Assembly (NCBI RefSeq): GCF_000733125.1
Contig: NZ_JPHU01000002.1
Coordinates: forward strand, 310,001 to 374,000
Origin: Parvularcula oceani
GTDB taxonomy: Bacteria > Pseudomonadota > Alphaproteobacteria > Caulobacterales > Parvularculaceae
Length of the DNA stretch: 64,000 nucleotides
Direction of reading: 5' to 3'
Part shown: positions 1 through 8,616 of the stretch, piece after piece
How positions within the stretch are numbered: position 1 is the first letter of the stretch
How the letters are laid out: each line of letters opens with the position of its first letter
Notes under the pieces: generated by a model
Databases searched by the model: none
The model's input: the letters and a program-made list of their open reading frames with translations, nothing else
Told to the model about the DNA's origin: nothing
Program-made: the position numbers and the translations under genes

Positions 1-188
1 CGCGCCACGAACAGGCCGGGCTTCACCTCGCGGAGAAGCCGGACCGTCAGCGCGCGGCCGTCGGGCGTGAGGAGAGGGCCGTAGGCGGCGACCGCCTCCG
101 GCTCTTCGGTGAAGCTGCGGAGCTTGAATTCGCCCCGCACGCCATGCGCGCCCGCGAACTGGCCCAGTATGACCTTGTCCGCAGGCAT
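1..188 (-). CDS. rimM: RimM, 16S rRNA processing protein (partial, N-terminal part)
   Basis: Only the first 62 codons are in the window; the rest lies beyond the left edge. RimM binds ribosomal protein uS19 and helps mature the head of the 30S subunit. The visible peptide carries the family's opening motif (GQFAGAHGVRGEF, about residues 9-21) followed by a SFTEEP segment, which is typical for RimM. The ATG is 6 bp after the rpsP stop codon, giving the classical rpsP-rimM order, so the two are almost certainly co-transcribed. Identification rests on this N-terminus and the neighbour. Confidence 0.88.
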   Translation of the reverse strand, partial: MPADKVILGQFAGAHGVRGEFKLRSFTEEPEAVAAYGPLLTPDGRALTVRLLREVKPGLFVA

Positions 189-194
189 GCGGGC

Positions 195-605
195 TTACTC
201 CGCGGTCTCTTCGGCGGCTTCGTCCTCGGCCGGCGCATTGGCGGCGGCTTCGGCGGCCTCTTTGGCGGCGCGTTCCTTCTCGGCCCGCTCTTCGACGCGC
301 TCTTTCGCCTTCTGGCCCGGCTCGCCCTTCTTGGGGTTGTTGCCGTGCTTCCATTCCATCAGGCCGGCCGTGCCGAGGAAGCGCGCGACGCGCTCGGTCG
401 GCTGGGCGCCGCGCTCGAGCCAGTGCTTGGCGCGGTCGGTGTCGAGCTGGATGCGGTTCTCGTCGTCCTTGGCGAGGAGCGGGTTGTAGGCGCCGATCTT
501 CTCGATGAAGCGGCCATCGCGCGGCATGCGCGCATCGGCGACGACGATCGAGTAATAGGGCCGCTTCTTGGAGCCGCCGCGGGCGAGCCGGAGTTTGAGA
601 GCCAT
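195..605 (-). CDS. rpsP: 30S ribosomal protein bS16
   Basis: Structural protein of the small ribosomal subunit that binds 16S rRNA. The N-terminus [18 protein letters not shown] and the following [22 protein letters not shown] segment are the bS16 core (about residues 1-85). At 136 residues it is longer than the 80-90 residue family norm: from about residue 100 there is an Ala/Glu/Lys-rich tail, as is common in alphaproteobacteria. It lies in the ffh / small lipoprotein / rpsP / rimM row, all on the same strand, with 17 bp to the upstream gene. Confidence 0.97.
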   Translation of the reverse strand: MALKLRLARGGSKKRPYYSIVVADARMPRDGRFIEKIGAYNPLLAKDDENRIQLDTDRAKHWLERGAQPTERVARFLGTAGLMEWKHGNNPKKGEPGQKAKERVEERAEKERAAKEAAEAAANAPAEDEAAEETAE

Positions 606-622
606 GGTTCTGTCCTTGTCTT

Positions 623-1042
623 TCAGGAGTTCGGGATTGTTTCGATGACGATGTCGCCATCGCTTTCACGGCCGTCCGCGGTGCACGAACGGTAGATCGC
701 TTCGTCCGCCGCCTCGACGGCGAAGCTGGCTTCACGCCGCTCAAGCGGCGTTGCGTCCTTGGGAAGGCGGGTGAAGGCGCTGACCTCTCCCGTGCCGTCC
801 GCGTTCCGCACGATCACGCGGACCGGCAGATCGTCGTTGAAAAGAGCGGTGAATTCGGAGGCGCCGCCGCGCCGGCCGAGGGCCCCGCGCAGCGCGAAGC
901 CCTCCTCGGCCAGAACCGCATCGCGCGCGCAGGCGGCCTCGATCGGTTCCCGGGCATAGTTCATCACGCTCAGCGTCTCGGTCTCGCCGGAGAGAGCACA
1001 TGCGCAGAGGAGCGTGAGGGGGGCCATCGGAAGCAGCCTCAC
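623..1042 (-). CDS. Small secreted or lipoprotein-like hypothetical protein
   Basis: 139 residues with no family that I recognise. The N-terminus ([18 protein letters not shown]) is a short hydrophobic export signal with two cysteines; the second, in L-C-A-C, could be a lipid-modified Cys15, so an outer-membrane or periplasmic lipoprotein is likely. The rest is a soluble domain with one further cysteine pair candidate (C38, C119). The ATG overlaps the ffh stop by 4 bp (ATGA), so translation is probably coupled to ffh, and rpsP follows 17 bp later. An exported protein wedged between ffh and rpsP is not the usual arrangement. Confidence 0.7.
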   Translation of the reverse strand: MRLLPMAPLTLLCACALSGETETLSVMNYAREPIEAACARDAVLAEEGFALRGALGRRGGASEFTALFNDDLPVRVIVRNADGTGEVSAFTRLPKDATPLERREASFAVEAADEAIYRSCTADGRESDGDIVIETIPNS

Positions 1043-2529
1043 TTCTTCTTCGGCCCGCCAAGGCCCGGCAGGCCGCCGAGTTTCGAAAGATCGGGCATGT
1101 CGCCCGGCGCGCCGCCGAGACCCGGCAAGTTCGGCGCGCCTCCGGGGGCTCCGCCGCCGGGCATTCCCGGCATGCCGCCGCCGAGCATCTTGGCCATGTT
1201 GGCCGCCATGCCGCGCTTTCCGCCCTTGCCCATCTTCTTCATCATGGTGGACATGCCCTGATGGGCCTTGAGGAGCTTGTTGACCTCCTGAACGGACGTG
1301 CCCGAGCCCGCCGCGACGCGCTTCTTGCGGCTCGCGTTGAGGAGCTTGGGGTTCTTGCGCTCCTTCTTCGTCATGGAGCTGATGATGGCTTCCTGGCGCC
1401 GGATCTGATTGTCGCCGAAGCCGCCCGCCGCATCGACGGCGCCTTTGAGTTTCCCCATGCCGGGCATGAGGCCCATGATCGCGTTCATGCCGCCCATCTT
1501 GCGCATCTGCGCGAACTGGTCGGCGAGGTCGTCGAGATCGAACTGGCCCTTGGCGAGCTTCTTGGCCGCGGCCTCGGCCTTTTTCTGGTCGATCTCCTCG
1601 GAGGCCTTCTCGACCAGCCCGACAATGTCGCCCATGCCGAGAATGCGGCCCGCCATGCGTTCGGGATCGAACGCGTCGAGAGCATCGAGCTTCTCGCCGA
1701 CGCCGGCGAACTTGATCGGCGCGCCCGTCACCTTGCGCATGGAGAGCGCGGCGCCGCCGCGGGCATCGCCGTCGAGACGGGTGAGGACCACGCCGGTGAC
1801 CGGCACGCGCGCCTTGAACCGCGTCGCCGTCTCGACCGCGTCCTGGCCGGTCAAAGCGTCGAGGACGAGCAGCGTTTCGGCGGGCTGCGCCACGCCATGA
1901 ACCTCGGCGACCTCGGCCATGAGCTGCTCGTCGATCGACAGGCGGCCAGCCGTATCGAGCATCACCACGTCGAAGCCCTGAAGCTTCGCCGCCTCCATCG
2001 CGCGCTTCGCGATCTGGACCGGCGACTGGCCCTGCATGATCGGCAGGGTCTTCACCTCCGCCTGCTCTCCGAGGACGGCGAGCTGCTCCATCGCGGCCGG
2101 ACGGCGCGTGTCGAGCGAGGCCATGAGGACCCGCTTCTTCTCGCGCTTCTGAAGGCGCATCGCGATCTTGGCCGTCGACGTCGTCTTGCCCGAGCCCTGG
2201 AGGCCGACCATCAGGATCGGCACGGGCGGCGCCTTGGCGAGGTTGAGGTCGTTCTCGCCCTCTTCGCCGCCGAGGGTCTCGACCAGCACGTCATGGACGA
2301 TCTTGACGACCTGCTGGCCCGGCTTGATCGAGCGCAGCACTTCCTGGCCGACCGCGCGCTCGCGCACGCTGGCCACGAAGCTCTTGGCGACCGGCAGGGC
2401 GACATCGGCCTCGAGGAGCGCGATGCGGACCTCGCGCAGCGCCTCCTGGACATCGGACTCGGTCAGCGCCCCGCGGCCGCGCAGGCGGTCGAAGGTGGCG
2501 CCGAGGCGATCTGACAGGCTGTCGAACAT
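1039..2529 (-). CDS. ffh: Signal recognition particle protein Ffh
   Basis: GTPase subunit of the bacterial signal recognition particle; with 4.5S RNA it brings ribosomes making membrane proteins to FtsY. Domains in order: N-terminal helical bundle (about 1-95), G domain with P-loop GLQGSGKTT (109-117), a DTAGR motif and TRLDGDARGG, then a methionine/glycine-rich M domain ending in a low-complexity G/P/M tail. I take the ATG giving MFDSLSDRLG as start: it has a GGAAGG-type ribosome site in front and matches the family N-terminus; an in-frame ATG 39 bp upstream has no such support. 496 residues, normal length. Confidence 0.97.
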   Translation of the reverse strand: MFDSLSDRLGATFDRLRGRGALTESDVQEALREVRIALLEADVALPVAKSFVASVRERAVGQEVLRSIKPGQQVVKIVHDVLVETLGGEEGENDLNLAKAPPVPILMVGLQGSGKTTSTAKIAMRLQKREKKRVLMASLDTRRPAAMEQLAVLGEQAEVKTLPIMQGQSPVQIAKRAMEAAKLQGFDVVMLDTAGRLSIDEQLMAEVAEVHGVAQPAETLLVLDALTGQDAVETATRFKARVPVTGVVLTRLDGDARGGAALSMRKVTGAPIKFAGVGEKLDALDAFDPERMAGRILGMGDIVGLVEKASEEIDQKKAEAAAKKLAKGQFDLDDLADQFAQMRKMGGMNAIMGLMPGMGKLKGAVDAAGGFGDNQIRRQEAIISSMTKKERKNPKLLNASRKKRVAAGSGTSVQEVNKLLKAHQGMSTMMKKMGKGGKRGMAANMAKMLGGGMPGMPGGGAPGGAPNLPGLGGAPGDMPDLSKLGGLPGLGGPKKK

Positions 2530-2745
2530 GCAAAACCTTCCTTCCGGGCCGAGAAACCCTTGCCGCAACGCGTGTCGCCGCCGCGAGGGCGTTACCCCGG
2601 CGGCGGGACATCCCCGGCCCCGTCTCCGCTCAAGAGGCGGAGGGTCGTGCCGGTAGACGCAGCTGTGCTCAAGCTGACCCGAATGTGGTCGCGGCTTCTA
2701 CGCGCGAAGCGGGCCCCGGTCAATCGATGCCCGTCCGCCCCCGGT

Positions 2746-3219
2746 TCAGATCAGGAACCAGCGCGGCACGCGGGCGGCGTAGCCGGGATAGGTATCCGGG
2801 AAGAGGCGCCGCAGGGCCGCTTCCTCGTGCCGGATCTGAAACCGCGTGAGCACCACTGGGAAGAGGCTCGCGATCAGGAGCGGCGAAAGGCTGCCCATGC
2901 CGAGCGCCAGCCCGAGGAGGAGGATCGCCATTCCCAGATACATGGGGTTCCGGGTCACCCGATAGATGCCGCCGGTGACGAGACCGCTGGCTTTTTCCGG
3001 CGCCATCGGGTTCACGGTCGTGCCCCGGCGGCGGAAGGCGAGGACGCCCGCGGCCATGACGCCGATGCCGCAGACGACCAGCGCCGCCGCCAGCGGCGTC
3101 TGTCCGGGCAGGTGCCATGCCGCCAGGGGCAGGATCCAGCCGGCCAGCGCCATCGTTCCCGCGAACAGGGCGAGCCAGACGAGGGGCGGCACAAGCGGGC
3201 CTGCCCCTGCCCCGCTCAT
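2746..3219 (-). CDS. Membrane methyltransferase of the isoprenylcysteine/phospholipid methyltransferase type
   Basis: 157-residue membrane protein with four or five hydrophobic segments. The C-terminal half carries the family hallmark: GIYRVTRNPMYLG near residues 84-96 and EEAALRRLFPDTYPGY-ARVPRW near the end, the S-adenosylmethionine-binding region of ICMT/PEMT-like enzymes. Substrate cannot be told; bacterial members methylate lipids or small hydrophobic acceptors, so inner-membrane lipid modification is a guess. Its ATG overlaps the stop of the asparaginase-like gene by 4 bp, and that gene in turn overlaps the symporter gene, so the three form one transcription unit. Confidence 0.82.
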   Translation of the reverse strand: MSGAGAGPLVPPLVWLALFAGTMALAGWILPLAAWHLPGQTPLAAALVVCGIGVMAAGVLAFRRRGTTVNPMAPEKASGLVTGGIYRVTRNPMYLGMAILLLGLALGMGSLSPLLIASLFPVVLTRFQIRHEEAALRRLFPDTYPGYAARVPRWFLI

Positions 3220-3707
3220 GCGTCGAAGCGGCCGAGCCGCTCGTTCTTGCGCACCTCCTGCGCGGGGAAGACGCGGCCGTTCATCACCGCGAAGACGCCT
3301 GCGGGCAGGGTCTGCGCCGCGATGATCGCGCCGCCGAGGTTGAAGGCGGCGTCCGAGACGAAGAGCGAATGGGGCCGCATGGCGCCGGTCAGCACCACGG
3401 TCTTTCCCTCGATCTTCCCGTCGAGATAACGCGCGGTCTCTCCCATGGTGGAGGTGCCGTGGGTGACGACCAGCGCCGCCTCCTTCGCCTTGACGATACG
3501 CTCGAGGAGAAGCGCCCTATAGGTGTCGGTCATCTCGAGGCTGTCGATCTGGAAGAGCTGCTCGGTCTCTGGCCATTCGCAGCGCGCGTTCTCCAGCACT
3601 TCGGGCACCTGGCTTTTGCCTGCGCCGGCGAAGGCGAGCCCTTCGGTGCGCCAGTCATGCACCTTGTCGAGCGTGCCGCCGGTGGTGAGGATGCGGACGG
3701 GCTTCAT
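3216..3707 (-). CDS. Short asparaginase-domain protein with altered active-site motif
   Basis: 163 residues, matching only the N-terminal domain of type I/II asparaginases (full enzymes are about 330 residues); a family of such single-domain proteins is known in proteobacteria. The first catalytic motif is present (ILTTGGTLDK, residues 6-15), but the second, normally T-H-G-T-D-T, reads T-H-G-T-S-T: the Asp is replaced by Ser (codon TCC). This makes ordinary asparaginase activity doubtful. The start chosen (MKPVRILTTGG) overlaps the symporter stop by 4 bp; an upstream in-frame ATG would overlap that gene by 67 bp and is less likely. Function unknown. Confidence 0.8.
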   Translation of the reverse strand: MKPVRILTTGGTLDKVHDWRTEGLAFAGAGKSQVPEVLENARCEWPETEQLFQIDSLEMTDTYRALLLERIVKAKEAALVVTHGTSTMGETARYLDGKIEGKTVVLTGAMRPHSLFVSDAAFNLGGAIIAAQTLPAGVFAVMNGRVFPAQEVRKNERLGRFDA

Positions 3708-5068
3708 GCCGGCACCGTCGCATCGACCTTGCCGTGACGGAAGACCTCCTCGTCGAGCTCCCCTTCCCATTTGGCGACGGCCGTGGCGACGGCCGCGTCG
3801 CCCGTCACATTGGTCGTGGTGCGCATCATGTCGAGGAGGCGGTCGAAGGGAAAGACGAGCGCGATCACCGCGACCGCCTGTTCGATCGTCACACCGAAGG
3901 TCTGGAGGACCGCGACGGCGAGGAAGAGGCTGGCCGACGGGATGCCCGCAGCCCCGATGGAGGCGGCTGTGGCGGTCACCGCGATGCCGACATACTGGCC
4001 GAGCGTCAGGTCGATGCCGACCATCTGCGCGGCGAAGACCGCGACGATGCCGAGATAGATGGACGTGCCGTCCATGTTGATCGTCGCGCCGAGCGGCAGC
4101 ACGGACCCCGCCACCGATTTGTGGACGCCGAGATTCCGGCTGACATTGGAGATCGTCACCGGCAGCGTCGCCGAGGAGCTTGCCGTCGAATAGGCCGTGC
4201 TCATCGCGTCGAGAATGCCGCGCAGGAACCTGCCGAAGGGCAGGCGGAGGACGACCCGCACGAGGAAGCCGTAGACGAAGAGGATCTGGAAGGCGCAGGC
4301 GAGATAGAGGGCGCCTGCGAGCTTGCCGAGATTGACGAGGACGGCGAGGCCTTGCGTGCCCAGGACCCAGGCCATCAGGGCGAAGACGCCATAGGGCGCG
4401 AGCGCCATGACGAAGCCCGTCAGCTTGAGGATCGCCTCGGCCGCCGATTCGATGCCGCGCCCGATGGAGCGCGCGCCCTCGCCCGAGGCGAGGATGGCGA
4501 CGCCGAACAGGATCGAGAAGAAGATGACCGCGAGGATGTCGCCCTCGACCATGGCGGCGAGCGGGTTGGCGGGGATGACGTCGAGGAGCTGCTGGACCAC
4601 GGTGCGCTCGGCGCCCGCCGCCGCTTCGAGCCGCGCCGTCACCGCAGCCGAGGCGGCGTCCGCGCCCGCTTCCATGTCGAGGCCGATGCCGGGCCGCCAG
4701 ATCACCGCCATGATCAGGCCGAGCGTCACGGCGAAAACCGTGGTCGCCATGTAGAGGAGGATCGTCCGGAGCCCGAGCGAGCCGAGCTTCTTGGGATCGC
4801 CCATGGCGATGACGCCGGCGGTGAGCGTGGTGAAGATCAGCGGGACGATGAGCATCCGGATCAGCTTCACGAAGGCGTCGCCGATGGGTTTCGCCTGCGC
4901 CGCCGTCTCGCCGAAGAGATAGCCGAGAAGCCCGCCCGCGAAGAGGCCGATCAGAACCCGCGCCCAGAGCGGCAGGTTCATGCGGCCGAGCACGAAGAGC
5001 CCGGCGAAGGCCGCCAGCGCCAGTATCCAGAAGCCCCAGGCGCCGAGCCCTGCGAGAATGCCAGCCAT
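3704..5068 (-). CDS. Sodium/proton-dependent dicarboxylate or amino-acid symporter (DAACS family)
   Basis: 454-residue integral membrane transporter of the glutamate/C4-dicarboxylate symporter family. Two signature segments are plain: the serine-rich re-entrant loop S-S-S-A-T-L-P-V-T (297-305) and NMDGTSIY (331-338), the cation and substrate site. About eight transmembrane helices can be seen. The family takes up aspartate, glutamate, succinate, fumarate or malate with Na+ or H+; which one is not decided by sequence alone. It heads an overlapping three-gene unit with the asparaginase-like and membrane methyltransferase genes. Import of aspartate or C4 acids would fit the malic enzyme and glyoxylate-shunt genes elsewhere in the window. 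Confidence 0.92.
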   Translation of the reverse strand: MAGILAGLGAWGFWILALAAFAGLFVLGRMNLPLWARVLIGLFAGGLLGYLFGETAAQAKPIGDAFVKLIRMLIVPLIFTTLTAGVIAMGDPKKLGSLGLRTILLYMATTVFAVTLGLIMAVIWRPGIGLDMEAGADAASAAVTARLEAAAGAERTVVQQLLDVIPANPLAAMVEGDILAVIFFSILFGVAILASGEGARSIGRGIESAAEAILKLTGFVMALAPYGVFALMAWVLGTQGLAVLVNLGKLAGALYLACAFQILFVYGFLVRVVLRLPFGRFLRGILDAMSTAYSTASSSATLPVTISNVSRNLGVHKSVAGSVLPLGATINMDGTSIYLGIVAVFAAQMVGIDLTLGQYVGIAVTATAASIGAAGIPSASLFLAVAVLQTFGVTIEQAVAVIALVFPFDRLLDMMRTTTNVTGDAAVATAVAKWEGELDEEVFRHGKVDATVPA

Positions 5069-5120
5069 GTCCTGCCCCTGCCGTGCGAAGCGGGCAGCCT
5101 AGCCGTGCCCGCCGGTCTTG

Positions 5121-5657
5121 TCAGGGCACGGGATAGAAGGGCCTCGCCTCTTCGGGCAAGGCGTCCGGCCGCATCTCGATATCGTGCTCGACCGCGACGC
5201 GTCCCACGAGGGCGCCGAAGGCTCGGCCATCCGCCGGCGCCTCTTCGCGCAGGGCGAGGACCAGGGCGTCGAAGAAGTCCTCGAAACGGTTCTCGCCCGA
5301 AACCATGACCAGCATTTTGAGAGGCGTTTCGCCGGCATTCCAGAAGGCGTGCTGATGCCCCCGGGTCAGCGCGGCAAGCGCGCCGGGCCCGGCGGTGACG
5401 GCCTCTTCGCCGTCGAGCAGCGTCACCTCGCCTTCGAGCACGTAGAAATATTCGTCCTCCGAGCGGTGGACATGCGGCGGGGCCCCGCTGCTCTCAGGCG
5501 GAACTTCGAATTCGTAGAAGGTGACGCCGCCCTCGCTCGCCCTGCCCGAAAGGAGAAGGCGGACGGGATGGAAGGGGACGGGCACCGCCTCCCCCTCTCC
5601 CGCCGGCACGATGACCGGCGGATGGAGCGCGGCGATGGCCGCCAGCATCGAGATCAT
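5121..5657 (-). CDS. Cupin-domain protein
   Basis: 178 residues with one complete cupin fold. Metal-binding motif 1 is H62-V-H64-(x4)-E69 followed by G76, and motif 2 ends with G100-H-Q-H103-AFWN, so all four usual metal ligands are present. Cupins of this plain type include dioxygenases, isomerases and sensors, and the substrate cannot be named. No confident signal peptide. It sits alone between the symporter unit and the prolyl oligopeptidase gene with about 50 and 100 bp gaps. Confidence 0.8.
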   Translation of the reverse strand: MISMLAAIAALHPPVIVPAGEGEAVPVPFHPVRLLLSGRASEGGVTFYEFEVPPESSGAPPHVHRSEDEYFYVLEGEVTLLDGEEAVTAGPGALAALTRGHQHAFWNAGETPLKMLVMVSGENRFEDFFDALVLALREEAPADGRAFGALVGRVAVEHDIEMRPDALPEEARPFYPVP

Positions 5658-5759
5658 ATCGCGGAATCCCTCTCTTCCCCGGCGGAAATCTACGCTTCGG
5701 CGGGAAGAGAGAGAAGTATGACCGGCAGCGCCCCCTTCGGGGCCCTGCCGCCGCCGGGA

Positions 5760-7916
5760 TCAGTCGCCGGTTGTCCCGCCATCCGCCTCGAGGCCGAGGG
5801 CGTTGGCGAAATAGGTGTATTGCAGCGCGAGCCGCTTGGCCGTCTGCTCGAGATTCGCCGCGGCGCCGTGACCGCCCTCGATGTTCTCGTAGTAGAGGAA
5901 GGGCTGGCCATACCCCTGCATCTTCCTCGCCATCTTGCGGGCATGGCCGGGATGGACCCGGTCGTCCTTGGTCGAGGTGAAGAAGAAGGGCCGCGGATAA
6001 TCCTCGTCCTCCTCGAGGTTCTGATAGGGCGAGATCGTCTCGAGGAAGGCGCGCTCTTCGGGCACGTCCGGGCTGCCATACTCGCCGACCCAGGACGCCC
6101 CGGCGAGGAGCTTGTGGTAGCGCAGCATGTCGAGGAGCGGCACGCCGATGCCGATCGCCTGGTAGAGGTCGGGGCGCTGCGTCATCGACACGCCCATCAA
6201 AAGGCCGCCATTCGAGCCGCCGAGTATGCCGAGCTGCTCCGACGTCGTGATGCCTCTGTCGATCAGATCCTCGGAGACCGCGTAGAAGTCGTCATAGATC
6301 TTCTGACGCTCGCCCTTCAGCCCCGCCTGGTGCCAGCTCGGGCCGTACTCGCCCCCGCCGCGGATATTGGCGATGACGTAGACGCCGTCATTCTCGACCC
6401 AGAGCTTGCCGGTCGTACCGGAATAGCCCGGCAGGATCGGCACCTGGAAGCCGCCATAGCCGTACTGGATCGTCGGCGCGGGTCCGCCTTCGAGCACGTC
6501 CTTCTTGGCGATGACGGTATAGGGGATCTGCGTGCCGTCGCTGCTGGTCGCCTTGTATTGGGTGACCGTGACCCCTTGGGTGTCGAAGAAATCGGGCGTG
6601 CGCTTGATCGGCTCGGGCTCGGCGTCCGCCGCCTTGTAGTAGAGGGTTTCCGGCGTCACCGGATCCTCGTGATAGAGCAGCATCTCGCCTGTCACCTCGT
6701 CGATGGAGGCGACGTTGACGACGCCGTTATCGGGCAGCGCCACCGGTTCGGACGACCAGCCGTCATCGCCCGGCGCGAAGCGCAGGATGCGGCCGTTGAT
6801 ATCGTCGAGAAGCGAGACATAGATCGCATCGGGCCCGGAGGAGACCGACTGCACCGCCTGGCTGTCCGAGGGCGAGAAGACGAGCTGCGCTGCTTCGGCC
6901 TGCGGGTCGTAGGCGACGACGCTGCCGATCGGGAAGGACTGTCCACCGAAGTCCCAGTCCTCGTTCAGGCTGACGATGATCTTGCCGTCCAGATAGCCGG
7001 CGAGGTCGACCTTGGAGGGGAAGGGCAGTTTCTCGAAGCTGCCGTCTTCCATCCGCAGGTGATGCTCGGAATCGTAGAAGGTCACGGCGCGGACGATGCC
7101 GCCGACATGCTCGCCGCTCTTGTGATCGTAGATCGAGAACGGCCAGACGCCGACATCGCTCGTTTCGCCCTCGAAGAGAACCTCCGCCTCCTCGAAGGGC
7201 GTGCCGCGGGTCCATAGGCGGGTCTTCACCGGATAACCCGAATCCGTCGCGCCATCCGTGCTGGTGCCGACCAGCATCTCGGTCTCGCCGAGCCAGGCGA
7301 GCGATGCCTTGGCTTCTTCGAGCCGGTAGCCGCCCTCGACGAATTCCCGGCTGGCGATGTCGAATTCGCGGCGGACGGCCGCATCGGAGCCGCCGCGGGA
7401 CAGGGTCAGGATGCAGCGCTCATAGTCGGGCTCGAGGCAGGAGGCGCCCTCATAGACCCAGTTCTCGCCCTCTTTCTCGGCGAGCGCGTCGATGTCGAGG
7501 ATGACGTCCCAATCGTCGGAGCCCTCGACATAGTCGGAGACCGGCATGCGCCGCCACAGCCCGCGCACGTGATCCTGGTCCTGCCAGAAGTTATAGGCAT
7601 AGCCGCCGCGCAGCGAGGCGGCGGGGATGCGCTCTTCCGAGGTCAGGATGGCGCGGGCCTCTTCGAGCAGGGCCTCGTAGCGCGGATTTCCCTGCAACTC
7701 TTCGAGCGAGCGGGCGTTCTGCTCGCGGACCCAGTCGAGCGCGCGTTCGCCCTCGACCTCCTCCAGCCAGAGATAGGGATCTTCGCTCGCGGCGTTCGTG
7801 CTCTGCATCGTCTCGTCCTTCTGGGCCATGCCGGGCAGTTGGGCCGCATGGGCGGACAAGGAAAGGGCGGCCGTTCCAAGAAGGAAGGCCGCCCGGAGTT
7901 TGGTTTTCGCTGTCAT
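5760..7916 (-). CDS. Exported prolyl oligopeptidase family peptidase (S9A)
   Basis: 718-residue serine peptidase that cleaves short peptides, usually after proline. A signal peptide (MTAKTKLRAAFLLGTAALSLSAHA) places it in the periplasm; I take this ATG rather than one 18 bp upstream. The N-terminal beta-propeller domain (about 40-420) starts with DPYLWLEEVEG; the C-terminal alpha/beta-hydrolase domain carries GGSNGG with Ser568, DDRVHPGH with Asp652 and EGGHG with His683 as the likely triad. A second S9 peptidase lies at 56853-59054. Single gene, divergent to nothing nearby. Confidence 0.93.
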   Translation of the reverse strand: MTAKTKLRAAFLLGTAALSLSAHAAQLPGMAQKDETMQSTNAASEDPYLWLEEVEGERALDWVREQNARSLEELQGNPRYEALLEEARAILTSEERIPAASLRGGYAYNFWQDQDHVRGLWRRMPVSDYVEGSDDWDVILDIDALAEKEGENWVYEGASCLEPDYERCILTLSRGGSDAAVRREFDIASREFVEGGYRLEEAKASLAWLGETEMLVGTSTDGATDSGYPVKTRLWTRGTPFEEAEVLFEGETSDVGVWPFSIYDHKSGEHVGGIVRAVTFYDSEHHLRMEDGSFEKLPFPSKVDLAGYLDGKIIVSLNEDWDFGGQSFPIGSVVAYDPQAEAAQLVFSPSDSQAVQSVSSGPDAIYVSLLDDINGRILRFAPGDDGWSSEPVALPDNGVVNVASIDEVTGEMLLYHEDPVTPETLYYKAADAEPEPIKRTPDFFDTQGVTVTQYKATSSDGTQIPYTVIAKKDVLEGGPAPTIQYGYGGFQVPILPGYSGTTGKLWVENDGVYVIANIRGGGEYGPSWHQAGLKGERQKIYDDFYAVSEDLIDRGITTSEQLGILGGSNGGLLMGVSMTQRPDLYQAIGIGVPLLDMLRYHKLLAGASWVGEYGSPDVPEERAFLETISPYQNLEEDEDYPRPFFFTSTKDDRVHPGHARKMARKMQGYGQPFLYYENIEGGHGAAANLEQTAKRLALQYTYFANALGLEADGGTTGD

Positions 7917-7972
7917 GACTCGTTCCGTTCGCATCGGACGAGCCTAACCGGCCGAGAGGCTTTGCGGAAGCG

Positions 7973-8530
7973 TCAGCCCTGCTCTGCCGTGCGGATGACG
8001 GGTCCGAGATTGTTCACGACTTCCTGGGCGTCATAAGCGGTCAGCGTGTCCTGGGGCTTCTGGCCATTGCCCATCACGATATAGGCGATGGCGGTATAGC
8101 GGTTGCGCTCGCGCAGATCGAAATCCCCGAAGCCCGGACCCCAGGGGTAGCCGAACCCGTAATAGGGGAAGGCGCGCCCATAGCCGTAGTAATTGTAGAA
8201 GCCGGGGCCATAGCCGGTCAGCCCGAGGCTCGACGTGCCGGTATAGTTCGTCGTTTCCTCGGTGTCGTCCTCGACCACCACGAAATAGTCGAAGCCGTTC
8301 TGCAGCGTCAGCTCCGCCGCGCGATAGAGAAGATAGGTCTCCACCGTATCGCGCTGGGTGGAGCTGTTGCCGCGGAAGGTGATCCGGTAGCGGTCATTCT
8401 CGATCTTCTGGTCGGTGAACCCGTAGCCCGAGCCTTCGGCAGGCGCATAAGGGGTCGAGGTGGCGCAGGCGCCGAGCGCCAGCGCTCCCGCCCCTGCGAG
8501 CGCGGCGCGTCGCCATGTCGTCTTGTTCAT
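7973..8530 (-). CDS. CC0125/CC1285-family lipoprotein
   Basis: 185-residue lipoprotein. The export signal ends in L-G-A-C (Cys22), a good lipobox. The mature part begins with the family's conserved stretch GYGFTDQKIENDRYRITF and RGNSST, then a Tyr/Gly-rich segment (GFYNYYGYGRAFPYYGFGYP) and a C-terminal helix region. The family is widespread in Caulobacterales and relatives; its role is unknown. It is transcribed away from hemH, sharing an 86 bp divergent promoter region. Confidence 0.8.
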   Translation of the reverse strand: MNKTTWRRAALAGAGALALGACATSTPYAPAEGSGYGFTDQKIENDRYRITFRGNSSTQRDTVETYLLYRAAELTLQNGFDYFVVVEDDTEETTNYTGTSSLGLTGYGPGFYNYYGYGRAFPYYGFGYPWGPGFGDFDLRERNRYTAIAYIVMGNGQKPQDTLTAYDAQEVVNNLGPVIRTAEQG

Positions 8531-8616
8531 CGCCCTGTCCTCCTTGCATTCCCCTCATAGATAGCGCACCCCCTCGCGAATGCGACCGAACAATGGCGTA
8601 AGGTAGACAAATCATA

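Noticed and set aside
1261-2514. Long plus-strand open frame opposite ffh
   Set aside because: Shadow of ffh; composition (Leu/Asp/His/Arg-rich) is typical of antisense frames in this genome.
2529-2550. GGAAGGAAGG upstream of ffh resembling part of the SRP RNA loop
   Set aside because: No SRP RNA helix or tetraloop context around it; it is simply a strong ribosome-binding site.
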